Shown here one piece after another: positions 8,888-17,631 of a DNA stretch of 64,000 nt. The stretch spans positions 186,001-250,000 of the forward strand of contig JBBCJA010000013.1 of NCBI GenBank assembly GCA_037189585.1, read 5' to 3'. Every line of letters starts with the position of its first letter. The stretch's first letter is position 1. This stretch comes from JAEXNA01 sp037189585. Its GTDB lineage: Bacteria > Vulcanimicrobiota > Xenobia > Xenobiales > JADMJV01. The position numbers were made by a program, and so were the translations under genes. The notes beneath the pieces were generated by a model. It was not told the origin of the DNA. It ran no database searches and saw only the letters and a list, made by a program, of their open reading frames with translations.

Positions 8888-9490
8888 ATGTTCGACTTTC
8901 TAACCAAAGTTTTCGGAAAAGCTGTCGAGGTTGATGTGGTGGGATATCAACCTCCCGAGGTGGTGCTCACCAGCGCTGAGCCGTTACCGTTGGGGATCAA
9001 TGATGTTCACGCGACCATCTCTGGAGTCAAGCTGAAGGGTCGAATTCAGGTGATCGAGACGGGCACTGAAGTCTCCAAAGGCTTGTGGATCGCACCGGCC
9101 GAAGTCATTCCTTACCTTGAAGAGATCTTTGCCCATTCGGAGAAGCGTAAGGTTCCACGTTTTGCCCGGCGCCTGCGAGTTCGTTCTCCTCAGCTTGACG
9201 GATTCCAGGGGCACAGCTTGGACCTCTCCATGGAAGGCCTTCGCCTTGAAGGGCAAGGGAAGCTGACGCCCGGAGAGGTCATCGATATCGCCATCGACCT
9301 CGATGATGCTCGTGAGACAAGGGTCCAGCAGAAAGCTCTGGTTCGTTGGTGTGCTCCCTCCGTGGAGGAAGGGTTTGTGGTTGCGGGGTTGGAGTATCAT
9401 GACTTCGACGCGAGAAGCGAGGATTTTGACCACTACACGAGGTTTCTCGAGTCGCTAGCCTATTCCGAGAAACCGCTCGACGAGCAGTAG
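8888..9490 (+). CDS. PilZ-domain protein (putative c-di-GMP receptor)
   Basis: A 200-aa protein with a YcgR-like layout. An N-terminal beta-rich domain (residues 15-85) is followed by a PilZ domain starting near residue 90. The c-di-GMP signature is present: RLRVR (RxxxR) at about residues 97-101, then DLSMEG (DxSxxG) about 20 residues on. Known PilZ proteins with both motifs bind cyclic di-GMP. The first residues, MFDFLTKVFGKAVE, resemble the start of the upstream small TPR protein, which suggests both dock on the same surface. It is last in the VIT/VWA operon, so the complex may respond to c-di-GMP; that is inference. Confidence 0.85.
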   Translation: MFDFLTKVFGKAVEVDVVGYQPPEVVLTSAEPLPLGINDVHATISGVKLKGRIQVIETGTEVSKGLWIAPAEVIPYLEEIFAHSEKRKVPRFARRLRVRSPQLDGFQGHSLDLSMEGLRLEGQGKLTPGEVIDIAIDLDDARETRVQQKALVRWCAPSVEEGFVVAGLEYHDFDARSEDFDHYTRFLESLAYSEKPLDEQ

Positions 9491-9543
9491 GAGTTTATAT
9501 TTCCCAGCCAGGGGAGCTTCATCGGCTAGCGAACGGCGGCCCC

Positions 9544-10383
9544 ATGTTGATCAGATCACAACCTCTAACCTTAACCCTTTTGTTTTTGTTGGCCCTGGCT
9601 GTCGCCAGTCTTGCCGATACTCCCTATTTTGAAACCGAGTCCGTCAAGTCGCTAGCCGGTCGCAACGTTCTCCTGCTGGTCGGACCAGAGTCCTCCACAT
9701 CTTCGCAGAAATCCCTTTACCACGACTTGGTGACCCGAGCCGGAGCTAAAGCTTCCCACTACCCGGTGTTCGCGGTGTCGCAACTGCCGGAGTCGGTAGC
9801 ACGAAAACTGGGTGTGACTGGCCGCGAGGCGGGTTACGCCGCTCTAGTGCGCTGGGGAAACCCGGCTCGCTTTGGCCCCGCGCGGATTCTCGAACCCGGA
9901 GTGGTTACCGCCCTGGGCAATGAGGCTGAGATGTTTCTTCTCGTCACCGAGGCTATGGCGGCCGAGGGCCAGTCTTCCTTACTCGACAAAATGCCGGAAG
10001 ATCTCCAGGCGTTGCGGCCGAAAGTCGAGCTTGCCATCGAGAACGTCGACTTCCAGGCCAACGGAAAACCGCTTTTCGTTGTCAATACCAAAGTACGGAT
10101 CAATAACTCCGGCAAACGTAACGCGTACGGCGTCAGTGTGCTCTACCTGGTGGAGAATCCCACCGATGGGACCTGGTTCGAGCTGGGCCGCCACACCGGT
10201 CTTAAGGTTCTGGCCGGTCAGGCATTGACCCGCGACCTGGTGAGAACCACTCACAACACACCGCTGCTCAACGACAAGGACGAGATTCAGCCTACCAAGT
10301 ATCGCATTGTGGTGGAGTCACCGGACGGGCGCTTGGAGAAGACCGAGCAGTTCCAACCCTCTTTGATCGAGGACCAGGACTAA
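9544..10383 (+). CDS. Secreted hypothetical protein, 279 aa
   Basis: The family is not recognised. A Sec signal peptide is clear: MLIRSQPLTLTLLFLLALAV with probable cleavage after ASLA. The mature protein has an N-terminal alpha/beta part (GRNVLLLVGPES, VFAVSQLPESVARKLG) and a C-terminal beta-sandwich-like part. There INNSGKRNAYGVSVLYLVEN and the following strands look like an FxLYD or Ig-like domain for extracytoplasmic binding. It lies 53 nt after the PilZ gene and may belong to the same unit. A strong hairpin follows its stop. Confidence 0.75.
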   Translation: MLIRSQPLTLTLLFLLALAVASLADTPYFETESVKSLAGRNVLLLVGPESSTSSQKSLYHDLVTRAGAKASHYPVFAVSQLPESVARKLGVTGREAGYAALVRWGNPARFGPARILEPGVVTALGNEAEMFLLVTEAMAAEGQSSLLDKMPEDLQALRPKVELAIENVDFQANGKPLFVVNTKVRINNSGKRNAYGVSVLYLVENPTDGTWFELGRHTGLKVLAGQALTRDLVRTTHNTPLLNDKDEIQPTKYRIVVESPDGRLEKTEQFQPSLIEDQD

Positions 10384-10410
10384 TCCAAAGACTAACCTCA
10401 CGACCTAGAT

Positions 10411-10453
10411 AGAGAAAGGGCGTCGGGTGAAATTCACCCAGCGCCCTTTCTCT
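10411..10453. terminator. Bidirectional terminator between convergent genes
   Basis: A 12-bp perfect stem (agagaaagggcg / cgccctttctct) encloses a second palindrome (gggtgaaattcaccc). T-rich flanks lie on both strands, midway between the converging secreted-protein gene and mdh. Confidence 0.8.
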
Positions 10454-10475
10454 AGTGCTGACCGAACTATATGGA

Positions 10476-11447
10476 CTAGCTGAGGAGATCCTCGACATCA
10501 GCGCGCTCTTCCCGCAACTCTTTGTCGGTAGCCTTCATACGCTCGCGCATGAAGTCGTCCACCGGAAGATCGGGCACGATGCTGTAGATTCCGTTCTTGC
10601 AGATACAGGGATAGCTGTACATCACACCCTCGGGGATACCGTAGGAGCCGTCGGAGGGGACCGCCATGGAGGTCCAGTCCTTATCTCCGGTTCCATGCAC
10701 CCAGGTGTGCATGTGATCGATGGCGGCCGAGGCGGCCGAGGAAGCGCCACGGGCGTCGATGATGGCGGCGCCGCGCTTGGCTACCGTCGGGATGAAGTTG
10801 TCGGTGTACCATGCCTTGTCGACTAAGGAGAGGGCGTCCTTACCGTCTACCTTGGCCTGGCTCAGGTCGGGGAACTGGGTGGTGCTGTGATTACCCCAGA
10901 TGGTGACCTGTTTGATGTTCTTCTGGTGGGCTCCGGTCTTTTCCGACAGCTGCGCCACAGCACGGTTGTGATCCAAACGAGTCATGGCGGTGAACTGCTT
11001 GCGGTCCAGACGGCTTGCCTGGCTGGCGGCGATCAACGCGTTGGTGTTGGCCGGGTTACCGACGACTAGAACCCGAACGTCGCTGGAGGCGCGCTTGTCG
11101 ATCGCTTTACCCTGCGGAGCGAAAATAGCTCCATTGGCCTTGATCAGATCGCTACGCTCCATGCCCGGTCCGCGGGGACGTCCACCGACCAACAGAGCGA
11201 AGTGGGTACCGTCGAAGCCTTCCTCGAGATTCGAGGTGGCGACGATACCGTCGAGCAAAGGGAAGGCGCAGTCGTTGAGCTCCATCACCACGCCGTTGAG
11301 GGCCTTGAGAGCTGGCTCGATCTCGATGAGTTGCAAAATGACGGGCTGATCCGGTCCCAGCATATCGCCGGCGGCGATGCGGAAAGCCAGAGCATAGCCG
11401 ATATTTCCGGCGGCCCCAGTGATGGCCACCTTGAGAGGTTTCTTCAT
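10476..11447 (-). CDS. mdh: Malate dehydrogenase (NAD-dependent, cytosolic-type)
   Basis: Interconverts malate and oxaloacetate in the TCA cycle. The 323-aa protein has the dinucleotide-binding loop GAAGNIGYAL at residues 10-19, the catalytic region VVGNPANTNALIAA, TRLDHNRAVAQL, and the active-site WGNHSTTQFPD with its histidine. Length and the ITGAAGNIGY/NPANTNA wording match the group related to cytosolic or Thermus MDH rather than the short LDH-like group. AAAGGAG sits 7 nt upstream of the ATG. It follows a small zinc-ribbon gene by 24 nt and is probably cotranscribed with it. Confidence 0.96.
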   Translation of the reverse strand: MKKPLKVAITGAAGNIGYALAFRIAAGDMLGPDQPVILQLIEIEPALKALNGVVMELNDCAFPLLDGIVATSNLEEGFDGTHFALLVGGRPRGPGMERSDLIKANGAIFAPQGKAIDKRASSDVRVLVVGNPANTNALIAASQASRLDRKQFTAMTRLDHNRAVAQLSEKTGAHQKNIKQVTIWGNHSTTQFPDLSQAKVDGKDALSLVDKAWYTDNFIPTVAKRGAAIIDARGASSAASAAIDHMHTWVHGTGDKDWTSMAVPSDGSYGIPEGVMYSYPCICKNGIYSIVPDLPVDDFMRERMKATDKELREERADVEDLLS

Positions 11448-11471
11448 CTCGACTCCTTTATTTTCAAACGT

Positions 11472-11798
11472 TTAGGCGCTGTAGTCGCCCGCCAGATTGC
11501 GGAAGAATCGGGTCAAGGCGTTAGAGGATCCTTTGGCGCGTCCGGTGAGAAGTTCCATTTCGCCGGCGTCCAACCAGATACCGTTGCATTTGGGACACTT
11601 GTCGACCTCGACGGAATCGAACATGACACGGTCGAGAACTGCATTGTCACAGGGGCAGAGGCGCTGAACCTCAGCGCGGGCCGCGCGGGTCGCTTTCAGG
11701 TCTGCCAGACGTTCGGCCTCGCGGTCGGCGAAGTACTTGTCCTCATCGGTCACGGGCTTTTTGCGGAAAGCGTCTTGGGGAAGGGGGTTCTCGTTCAA
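11472..11798 (-). CDS. Zinc-ribbon (zf-TFIIB-like) small protein
   Basis: The C-terminal half has CPCDNAVLDR, then DKCPKCNGIWLDAGEMELL. This is the hallmark of bacterial zf-TFIIB ribbon proteins (CPxC with a downstream CPxCxGxWLDxGE). The biological role of that family is poorly known. I chose a TTG start at 11798 because AAGGAG lies exactly 7 nt upstream; it gives 108 aa. The frame is open to 11915 but those extra residues overlap argF on the other strand and lack a good ribosome site. The gene lies 24 nt upstream of mdh on the same strand. Confidence 0.8.
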   Translation of the reverse strand: MNENPLPQDAFRKKPVTDEDKYFADREAERLADLKATRAARAEVQRLCPCDNAVLDRVMFDSVEVDKCPKCNGIWLDAGEMELLTGRAKGSSNALTRFFRNLAGDYSA

Positions 11799-11913
11799 GA
11801 TAGTTCTCCTTATGGGCGATTGCCGCCGCCCTTTCATCCGTTTCACCAGCGGTTCCTCCTCTCTGTCAGCACCCGGAAGGTGAGTCCCGCTCGTGGGCGC
11901 ATATATTTGCGCC

Positions 11914-12906
11914 ATGTCCTTTCGTCATCGTCACTATCTCAAGCTTTTGGACTATTCCGGCCAGGAGATTTTGGAGCTCCTGGAGCTCGCTCGCCACCTG
12001 AAGTGGGCTCGCAAATCCGGCCAGGAGGTGGCGCGCCTGTCAGGCAAGGCCATCGCTTTGATCTTTGAGAAAGACTCGACTCGGACGCGATGCGCCTTCG
12101 AGGTCGCGGCCATCCACCAGGGTGCTCAGGCCAGCTACCTGGGGGCCGCCGGAAGCCATTTCGGCAAGAAGGAGACGGTGGCCGACACCGCCCGTGTTTT
12201 AGGCCGGATGTACGATGCCATCGCTTTCCGGGGCTATTCCCAAACAACGGTGGAAGAGTTAGCCCAACACGCCGGTGTCCCGGTCTACAACGCCCTGACG
12301 GACGAGTTTCATCCCACCCAGATCCTGGCCGACTTTTTGACCATGATGGAGCACAATCCCAAGCCACTAAAAGAGCAGACGCTAGTCTACCTCGGCGACG
12401 GAGCCAATAATATGGGGAACAGTCTGATGGTCGGTTCGGCCAAGTTGGGGCTCGACTTTCGCATGGCCTGTCCTGCGGACTTACGCCCGCACGATTCTTT
12501 GGTTGCGACCTGTCAAGAGCTGGCTTCTAAGAGCGGCGCGAGGCTTCGCTTTTACGACGACGCTTTCAGCGCGGTCGAGGGAGCCGACTTTCTCTACACC
12601 GACGTCTGGGTTTCGATGGGTCAGCCAGAGGCGCTATGGAAAGAGCGGATTGAAGCGCTGACTCCGTATCGAGTGACGGCGGAGCTGATGGGCGCGACTG
12701 GTAAAGACGACTCCAAGTTTCTCCACTGTCTGCCCGCCTTTCACAACGCCGACACCGAAGTCGGAGCGGCCATCGTCCAGGCCTATGGCTTGGAAGGGAT
12801 CGAGGTGACCGAGGAGGTCTTCGAATCGGAGAGTTCGGTGGTCTTTGACCAGGCCGAGAATCGTCTGCATACCATCAAGGCCGTCATGGTCGCCACCCTG
12901 TCTTGA
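11914..12906 (+). CDS. argF: Ornithine carbamoyltransferase
   Basis: Forms citrulline from ornithine and carbamoyl phosphate in arginine synthesis. The carbamoyl-phosphate site is intact (KDSTRTRCAFEVAA), as are FHPTQILADFLT and the ornithine-loop HCLPAFHN. The sequence is very close in layout to the enterobacterial ArgI/ArgF type (FRHRHYLKLLDYS start, VFDQAENRLHTIKAVMVATL end). By that alignment the ATG at 11914 is the start. A GTG at 11893 has a better ribosome site (GGAAGGTGAG, 8 nt away) and could add 7 residues. The stop overlaps the next gene's TTG by 4 nt, so translation is likely coupled. Confidence 0.95.
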   Translation: MSFRHRHYLKLLDYSGQEILELLELARHLKWARKSGQEVARLSGKAIALIFEKDSTRTRCAFEVAAIHQGAQASYLGAAGSHFGKKETVADTARVLGRMYDAIAFRGYSQTTVEELAQHAGVPVYNALTDEFHPTQILADFLTMMEHNPKPLKEQTLVYLGDGANNMGNSLMVGSAKLGLDFRMACPADLRPHDSLVATCQELASKSGARLRFYDDAFSAVEGADFLYTDVWVSMGQPEALWKERIEALTPYRVTAELMGATGKDDSKFLHCLPAFHNADTEVGAAIVQAYGLEGIEVTEEVFESESSVVFDQAENRLHTIKAVMVATLS

Positions 12907-13448
12907 ACACTCCAGAGAGCTTGCTTCGACTTCTGGCTCTAAAGGGCGTACAACGTAAGGGCTGGACCCGTTTCTCTATCCCTGACGCGGCGGTGGAATC
13001 GGTGGCCGATCACAGCTACGGCGTGGCGCTAATGGTTCTGTTGCTCTGTCCATCGGAGCTCGATCGGGCCAGGGCTGTGGAGATCGCTTTGCTGCACGAC
13101 CTGGCCGAGGTGGTGACCGGGGATGTCATTCCCAGCGAGGGTGTTCCCGAGTTTAAGAAGGCAGCGGATGAACTGGGAGCACTGCTCTGTTTGACGGCAC
13201 CCCTGGACTGGGAGACCAGAGCTTCCGAGCTACTGAGAGAGTATCAGTCTCAATCGAGCCCGGAAGCCCGCTTCGTGAAAGCGGTGGACAAGCTGGATAT
13301 GGCGCTGCAGAGCCTGGCCTATCAAGAAGAGTTCAAGGTCGATCTGTCGGAGTTTCGAGATTCCGCTCGAGAGACTCTTATTCGCTCCGGGTTGCTCCAT
13401 TGGATCGGGGAAGAGACTGTCGTTGCAAGCGACGAGGCGCCCGAGTGA
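12903..13448 (+). CDS. HD-domain phosphohydrolase, YfbR/HDDC2-like 5'-nucleotidase
   Basis: A 181-aa metal-dependent phosphohydrolase. The HD metal site is visible as ADH (His37), LLHD (His65-Asp66) and a later VKAVDKLDMA (Asp in helix), with an ESVADHSYGVA start typical of the HDDC2/YfbR group. Known members dephosphorylate deoxynucleoside 5'-monophosphates. It starts with TTG inside the argF stop (ttga) and ends overlapping the next gene (gtga). Metabolic linkage to arginine synthesis is not obvious. Confidence 0.85.
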   Translation: MNTPESLLRLLALKGVQRKGWTRFSIPDAAVESVADHSYGVALMVLLLCPSELDRARAVEIALLHDLAEVVTGDVIPSEGVPEFKKAADELGALLCLTAPLDWETRASELLREYQSQSSPEARFVKAVDKLDMALQSLAYQEEFKVDLSEFRDSARETLIRSGLLHWIGEETVVASDEAPE

Positions 13449-14755
13449 GGCCGAAACGGTTCGATGACCCGTGGTGGGTACAGCATCTTCTGTCGGTGGG
13501 TCGGACCTACGGTGGAAACGAGATCCCATCCGAGATGGTGGCCGAGCTGCTCGCTGGAGGTCAGGTGGTCGAGGTTCAAGTGGGCGCTCCCGCTTTCGGC
13601 TCAAGCTCGGTGGGGTTTCGGCTCGCCGAGCCGGACGACCATGGAGAATTCGAGCGCCGGGCCAGTGACTACCTGATCTACGCAACGGCGGTTCAGCGGG
13701 CCGAGATCGACCGTCTCAACGACAACGATTGGGACAGCGGGCGGGAGTTTTGGAGCTACCATCGACAGGCCGAAAGGTATGATTTCCGCGGCACGCTGGA
13801 GGAGCGGCGGATCTTTAAACGCTCCATGGCCTTGATGCTGGCCACTTTGATGGAGCATCTAGCTTTTCCCTATCGGGCCTGGTCGACCTCGCATCGCGAG
13901 CTATCGTGGGCCTACGCTAGCTCGGGAGAGGAGGCGATCTTTTCCCGCCTGGCGGCGGAGCACTGGAGCCCTCGTTTTGTCTTCGACCCCGAGAATCTGT
14001 GGGAGGGAAATGGGGAATACGCCCCTGTGGAAGAGCTGCTTGGAGGACTGACTTCCGATCTGTCCAGCTACCTGGCTGATATCCACCTTCGACGTGAGCA
14101 GGACCTCAATCACCCCGACGTGGTCCGGGACATGGCACTCTCCACCCGGGTGACCTCGATCTTGAGTTCGGGGGCGCGCCGCTGGGCCACCGAGGCGATC
14201 TGGGCCGCGCGTCACGGCTGGGAAGGTGTGCCCGACTGTGCTGGCCTCTTCATCTTGCCTTCGAGTTATCAGGCCACTCAGCGCTTGGGAGAAGAGGCGC
14301 TGCGGCAGCTCCTCGCTCCAGCCTTCCAGCGGTTGGAGCAGGCGGGGCGAGACCGGATCGCTCTCAGCTGCCTGGTCCTTTTACTGCGTCTAACCCACTG
14401 GAGCCGGGCTCCTCAAGGGGAGCTACGCGATCTGCTGCTCGAGATCCACTACTGGTGCGTGGAGTATGACAAGCCGGAGGGAAAGGGGGACAAGCTCGCG
14501 GAACGACTGCGGGCTTTGACAGGTGAGGCGGCCTTACTTGAGTTTTCACGGTTTATGGACCGTACTCTCGAGGGCTGGCCGGCTCTGGAACGGAGCGTGG
14601 AGCTTAGCGGAGAGCTTGGTATCGCCGAGTTTCGCAGATTGGTGGGCGAGGCGGGAAACTCAGGCATGACGGCCGAGGAGTGTGGCCAGTTGTGGCGGGA
14701 AGCGACGCTTCATGAACTCTTACAATCGACCTACATTCGACTGCGCTCCGTCTAG
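13445..14755 (+). CDS. Hypothetical protein, 436 aa
   Basis: I recognise no family. The GTG at 13445 overlaps the upstream stop by 4 nt and is the best start (MRPKRFDDPWWVQHLLSVG). The protein is soluble, rich in Trp, Glu and Arg, and mostly helical (LMLATLMEHLAFPYRAWS, ALSCLVLLLRLTHWS). There is no signal peptide, and no nucleotide-binding or metal motif is apparent. It is the third gene of the argF operon. The 3' end overlaps the convergent neighbour by 4 nt. Confidence 0.8.
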   Translation: MRPKRFDDPWWVQHLLSVGRTYGGNEIPSEMVAELLAGGQVVEVQVGAPAFGSSSVGFRLAEPDDHGEFERRASDYLIYATAVQRAEIDRLNDNDWDSGREFWSYHRQAERYDFRGTLEERRIFKRSMALMLATLMEHLAFPYRAWSTSHRELSWAYASSGEEAIFSRLAAEHWSPRFVFDPENLWEGNGEYAPVEELLGGLTSDLSSYLADIHLRREQDLNHPDVVRDMALSTRVTSILSSGARRWATEAIWAARHGWEGVPDCAGLFILPSSYQATQRLGEEALRQLLAPAFQRLEQAGRDRIALSCLVLLLRLTHWSRAPQGELRDLLLEIHYWCVEYDKPEGKGDKLAERLRALTGEAALLEFSRFMDRTLEGWPALERSVELSGELGIAEFRRLVGEAGNSGMTAEECGQLWREATLHELLQSTYIRLRSV

Positions 14756-15171
14756 GCGGACGGTTCGGAAAAGAAGCGGTCGGCCCGCGTCTCCTCGATG
14801 GTTAACTCCATCAGCTGCTCCGGCTGCAGGTTCAAAGCCGTGACGATCGGTTGGAGCCTTTGCCAGTAGTGGGTGGAAAGTGTCGCGTCTCTCAACGTGG
14901 AGAGTCGACCCCAAAAATGAAGCGAAAGCCCTTCTTCCGGACAAGCCATGACCAGGGTGGCGGTCTGCGGCTGCTCGTGTAGAATGAACCCCGCGTGTAG
15001 AGGTAAGCAGAAGAGGAGCCCCTGGGCCAGGTTGAAGCCGCAACAGCGAGCCCATCCGGATTGGAGACCGGAGGAGCTTTCGGTGGAGAGCAGGACTTGA
15101 GGGAACATCGATCCTTTACGGACGCGATGAAAGAGCTGTTGATTCTCTGGAGCGGCCAGGGTCAGGCTCAT
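14752..15171 (-). CDS. Hypothetical protein, possible FMN-binding split barrel
   Basis: A 139-aa protein. The middle, TATLVMACPEEGLSLHFWGR followed by LSTLRDA, has the strand-turn-strand look of pyridoxamine-phosphate-oxidase-like split barrels. FMN-contacting residues cannot be confirmed, so the name is tentative. It has no signal peptide or membrane segment. It is convergent with the 436-aa gene (4-nt overlap) and divergent from a small membrane protein gene. Confidence 0.6.
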   Translation of the reverse strand: MSLTLAAPENQQLFHRVRKGSMFPQVLLSTESSSGLQSGWARCCGFNLAQGLLFCLPLHAGFILHEQPQTATLVMACPEEGLSLHFWGRLSTLRDATLSTHYWQRLQPIVTALNLQPEQLMELTIEETRADRFFSEPSA

Positions 15172-15250
15172 CTGTGGGTCTTCGCAGTGGCTCTGTGAAT
15201 CCCTTGGGCCCGCGACAAGGGATGCCGGCCCGAAAAGTAAAGGCCTGGGA

Positions 15251-15721
15251 GTGAGCCAGGACCCTCCTCAAGATCTCCCCAGGCCGGTCGGATGGAAGCC
15301 CGTTCTCTTAGTGTTACTGGGCTTACCGCTAGGGCTAGCGTTGGTCCTATCACTCTGGTTGGGAACACCTCAAGAACATCTCCCTTCCGAGGCTGCGTTC
15401 GCCAAACTGGGTCTTCCCGCGGTGGCGACGAGGCGCCTTGAAAGCCTGGCTTACAATCGCCTCTTCTTTATCCGGCTTGAACTCGAGGAAGGACCTCGAC
15501 GCGAGTTTCTTCGGTCACTTTCAGAATTTGGGGTCACTCGAGGGGTTCCGGAGAAGCCGATCTCTCTGAAACTCGAACGCCCCTGGTGGGACCCTGAGGA
15601 AAAGCAGGAGGGCACCGCCTGGAAACGAGGAGAGGTCACCATCTGGAACCCCGACAACCGCCCCGACCTCTTCTACGCGGTCCTTGCCACCCAAAAGGCG
15701 GGAGGGGCGGAGGAACCTTAA
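15251..15721 (+). CDS. Single-span membrane protein, 156 aa
   Basis: The family is unrecognised. A short Pro-rich cytoplasmic start (GTG at 15251, MSQDPPQDLPRPVGW) is followed by one strong transmembrane helix (about residues 17-37, VLLVLLGLPLGLALVLSLWL). An extracytoplasmic domain of about 115 aa follows, containing LKLERPWWDPEE. The layout suggests a bitopic anchor. Its stop overlaps the convergent methyltransferase gene by 4 nt. Confidence 0.7.
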   Translation: MSQDPPQDLPRPVGWKPVLLVLLGLPLGLALVLSLWLGTPQEHLPSEAAFAKLGLPAVATRRLESLAYNRLFFIRLELEEGPRREFLRSLSEFGVTRGVPEKPISLKLERPWWDPEEKQEGTAWKRGEVTIWNPDNRPDLFYAVLATQKAGGAEEP

Positions 15722-16503
15722 GGCTTTTCCATCACCAGTGAGAAAACGTGGGGTAGGCGGACCCTCGTTCGGGAGTAGACCCAGTGACCCGGCTCCTCTT
15801 CTTCCATCCCTTCGAAACATCCGTAGGGCGACCAGGGGAGCTCGCGGAAGTCGGCCAGTTTGAGCCCTTCCGACAGTAGCGCCGTGATGACGTCGGCGAG
15901 AGAGTGAGACCAGAAGTACTCACCTCGTTCGGAGTGGTCATCGGTGTCGGCATAGCTTCCTCGGACCATCTCGTAGGATACTTTGTGGAAGTACTCGTAG
16001 CGAAGGACGCCGGTCGGAAAGTCGACCATCAAGAGTACCGGATGAAACTCCACCAGAACGAAGCGACCACCAGGCTTGAGAGCTTTTCCCACCACCCGAG
16101 CCCAGGAGCCCAGGTCGGGCAACCAGCCGAGTACTCCATAAGAGGTGTAGACCCTGTCGTAGATCTGATCGGGCTGATACTCCAGAACGTTCGCGACTTC
16201 AAATCGCGCCTCGAGTTTGAATTCCTTGGCCAGGTTCCGAGCCGCTTCGATAGCTCTGTCCGAAAGGTCGACTCCCGTGACCTGAGCTCCCATCCGTGCC
16301 CAGGAAAGGCTGTCCTGGCCGAAATGACACTGCAGGTGGAGTAGAGAAAGCCCCTCCACCGCACCCATGAGTTCCAGGTCCAGAGCCTTCAAACTGCTGT
16401 GGCCCTCCCGGAAGCTCTCCATATCGTAGAACTTCGAAGCCATGTGCCCCTCCACACGGCTGTCCCAAAGCGCCTTGTTAATCGCGATCTTTTCATCCAA
16501 CAC
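15718..16503 (-). CDS. Class I SAM-dependent methyltransferase
   Basis: A 261-aa Rossmann methyltransferase. Motif I is LLHLQCHFGQDSLSWARMGA (Gly-poor, as in several small-molecule methyltransferases), followed by VTGVDLSDRAIEAA with the acidic ribose-binding Asp. VYTSYGVLGWLPDL is the motif IV region and LKPGGRFVLVEFHP the motif VI region. The substrate cannot be inferred. The gene is divergent from the F420-type oxidoreductase, with about 120 bases between them. Confidence 0.88.
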   Translation of the reverse strand: MLDEKIAINKALWDSRVEGHMASKFYDMESFREGHSSLKALDLELMGAVEGLSLLHLQCHFGQDSLSWARMGAQVTGVDLSDRAIEAARNLAKEFKLEARFEVANVLEYQPDQIYDRVYTSYGVLGWLPDLGSWARVVGKALKPGGRFVLVEFHPVLLMVDFPTGVLRYEYFHKVSYEMVRGSYADTDDHSERGEYFWSHSLADVITALLSEGLKLADFRELPWSPYGCFEGMEEEEPGHWVYSRTRVRLPHVFSLVMEKP

Positions 16504-16620
16504 AGAGACCTCGTTCTTCGTTCGGTATTTTCACCCTATGGCTATACATTTCGGATCCAGCAAGATAGCACGCTGATAGGAGCGGAAGGGTATATTCCGG
16601 GGAACTGGGAAGCCTGGGGG

Positions 16621-17631
16621 ATGACCAGATTTGCCTATTTTTGCGGCCACGAGCAGTGGCATCCGGAACAACTTATGCATCACGGCCGCCTGGCCAAAGA
16701 GGCGGGGTTCGACATGTTGGTGGCCTCCGAGCACTTTCACCCTTGGGTGGATGACGCCTCGGCCGCGGGCTTTTGTTGGTCGACTCTGGGCGGTCTGACT
16801 CAAGCCGCTCCGGGACTGCATCTGTCCACCGGCGTGACCACCCCTCTGTGGCGCTTCCACCCCGCGCTGGTGGCTCAAGCCGCCGCCACCGTCGACCGGA
16901 TGAGCGGTGGGCGCTTCAATCTGGGGGTCGGCACCGGTGAGAATATCAACGAGGGCCCCCTCGGTTACCAGTTCGCGGCCTACAAAGAGCGCTCCGAGCG
17001 CATGAGCGAGGCGCTCGAGATCATGCGCCGTCTGCTCGACGGAGAGAAGCTGACCTTTGAAGGCAAGTACTACAAGACCGACCGCGCGAAACTTTACTCC
17101 CCGCCGACCGGACCTGTCCCCATCTGGATGGCCGCCGGCGGTCCTCAGTCGGCTCGACTGGCCGGTCGTAAAGCCGACGGCGTGATCGTCTCGGTCAAAG
17201 ATCCCAAGGAGATCTTCGAGAAGGTGATCGAGCCGGCCCGAGGCGCCGCGGCCGAGAAGGGGCGCCCCCAGCCGAAGGTGATGGCCAGCCGCTGGACGAT
17301 CCTGGCCAATAATGACGAGGAAGCTTGGAAGGCTCTCTATTCCTGGCGCGGCCTGCGCGCTCCGGGGCGCTTGGAGGCCGTCGACCCCCAGGAGCTTCGC
17401 GAAGCCGCCGATGGGCTCCCTCGAGAAGAGATCCTGGGTCGCTACTCCCAATGCCGTAGCGCCAAAGACATCATCGAGGTCTATCGTCCGCTGGTGGAAG
17501 ACATTGAAGCCGACGTCGTCACCCTGCAGATGGCCTCCACCGACCAGGAAGGCTTGATCAAGCTGCTCGGCGCGGAGGTCCTGCCGGAGCTTCGAAAACT
17601 GGCCGAGAAGGTCAAGGGCGCATCGGTTTAA
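16621..17631 (+). CDS. LLM-class oxidoreductase, F420-dependent G6PD-like
   Basis: A 336-aa luciferase-like (LLM) TIM-barrel enzyme. It aligns throughout with F420-dependent glucose-6-phosphate dehydrogenase: VASEHFHPWVDD near residue 40, STGVTTPLWRFHPALVAQAA, GRFNLGVGTGENINE, then PIWMAAGGPQSARLAGRKAD. Those enzymes use coenzyme F420 instead of FMN. Related family members of unknown substrate are common in F420 makers, so the sugar substrate is not assured. I chose ATG at 16621 because similarity starts there; the frame is open well upstream without a good start. No F420 biosynthesis gene is in the window. Confidence 0.88.
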   Translation: MTRFAYFCGHEQWHPEQLMHHGRLAKEAGFDMLVASEHFHPWVDDASAAGFCWSTLGGLTQAAPGLHLSTGVTTPLWRFHPALVAQAAATVDRMSGGRFNLGVGTGENINEGPLGYQFAAYKERSERMSEALEIMRRLLDGEKLTFEGKYYKTDRAKLYSPPTGPVPIWMAAGGPQSARLAGRKADGVIVSVKDPKEIFEKVIEPARGAAAEKGRPQPKVMASRWTILANNDEEAWKALYSWRGLRAPGRLEAVDPQELREAADGLPREEILGRYSQCRSAKDIIEVYRPLVEDIEADVVTLQMASTDQEGLIKLLGAEVLPELRKLAEKVKGASV

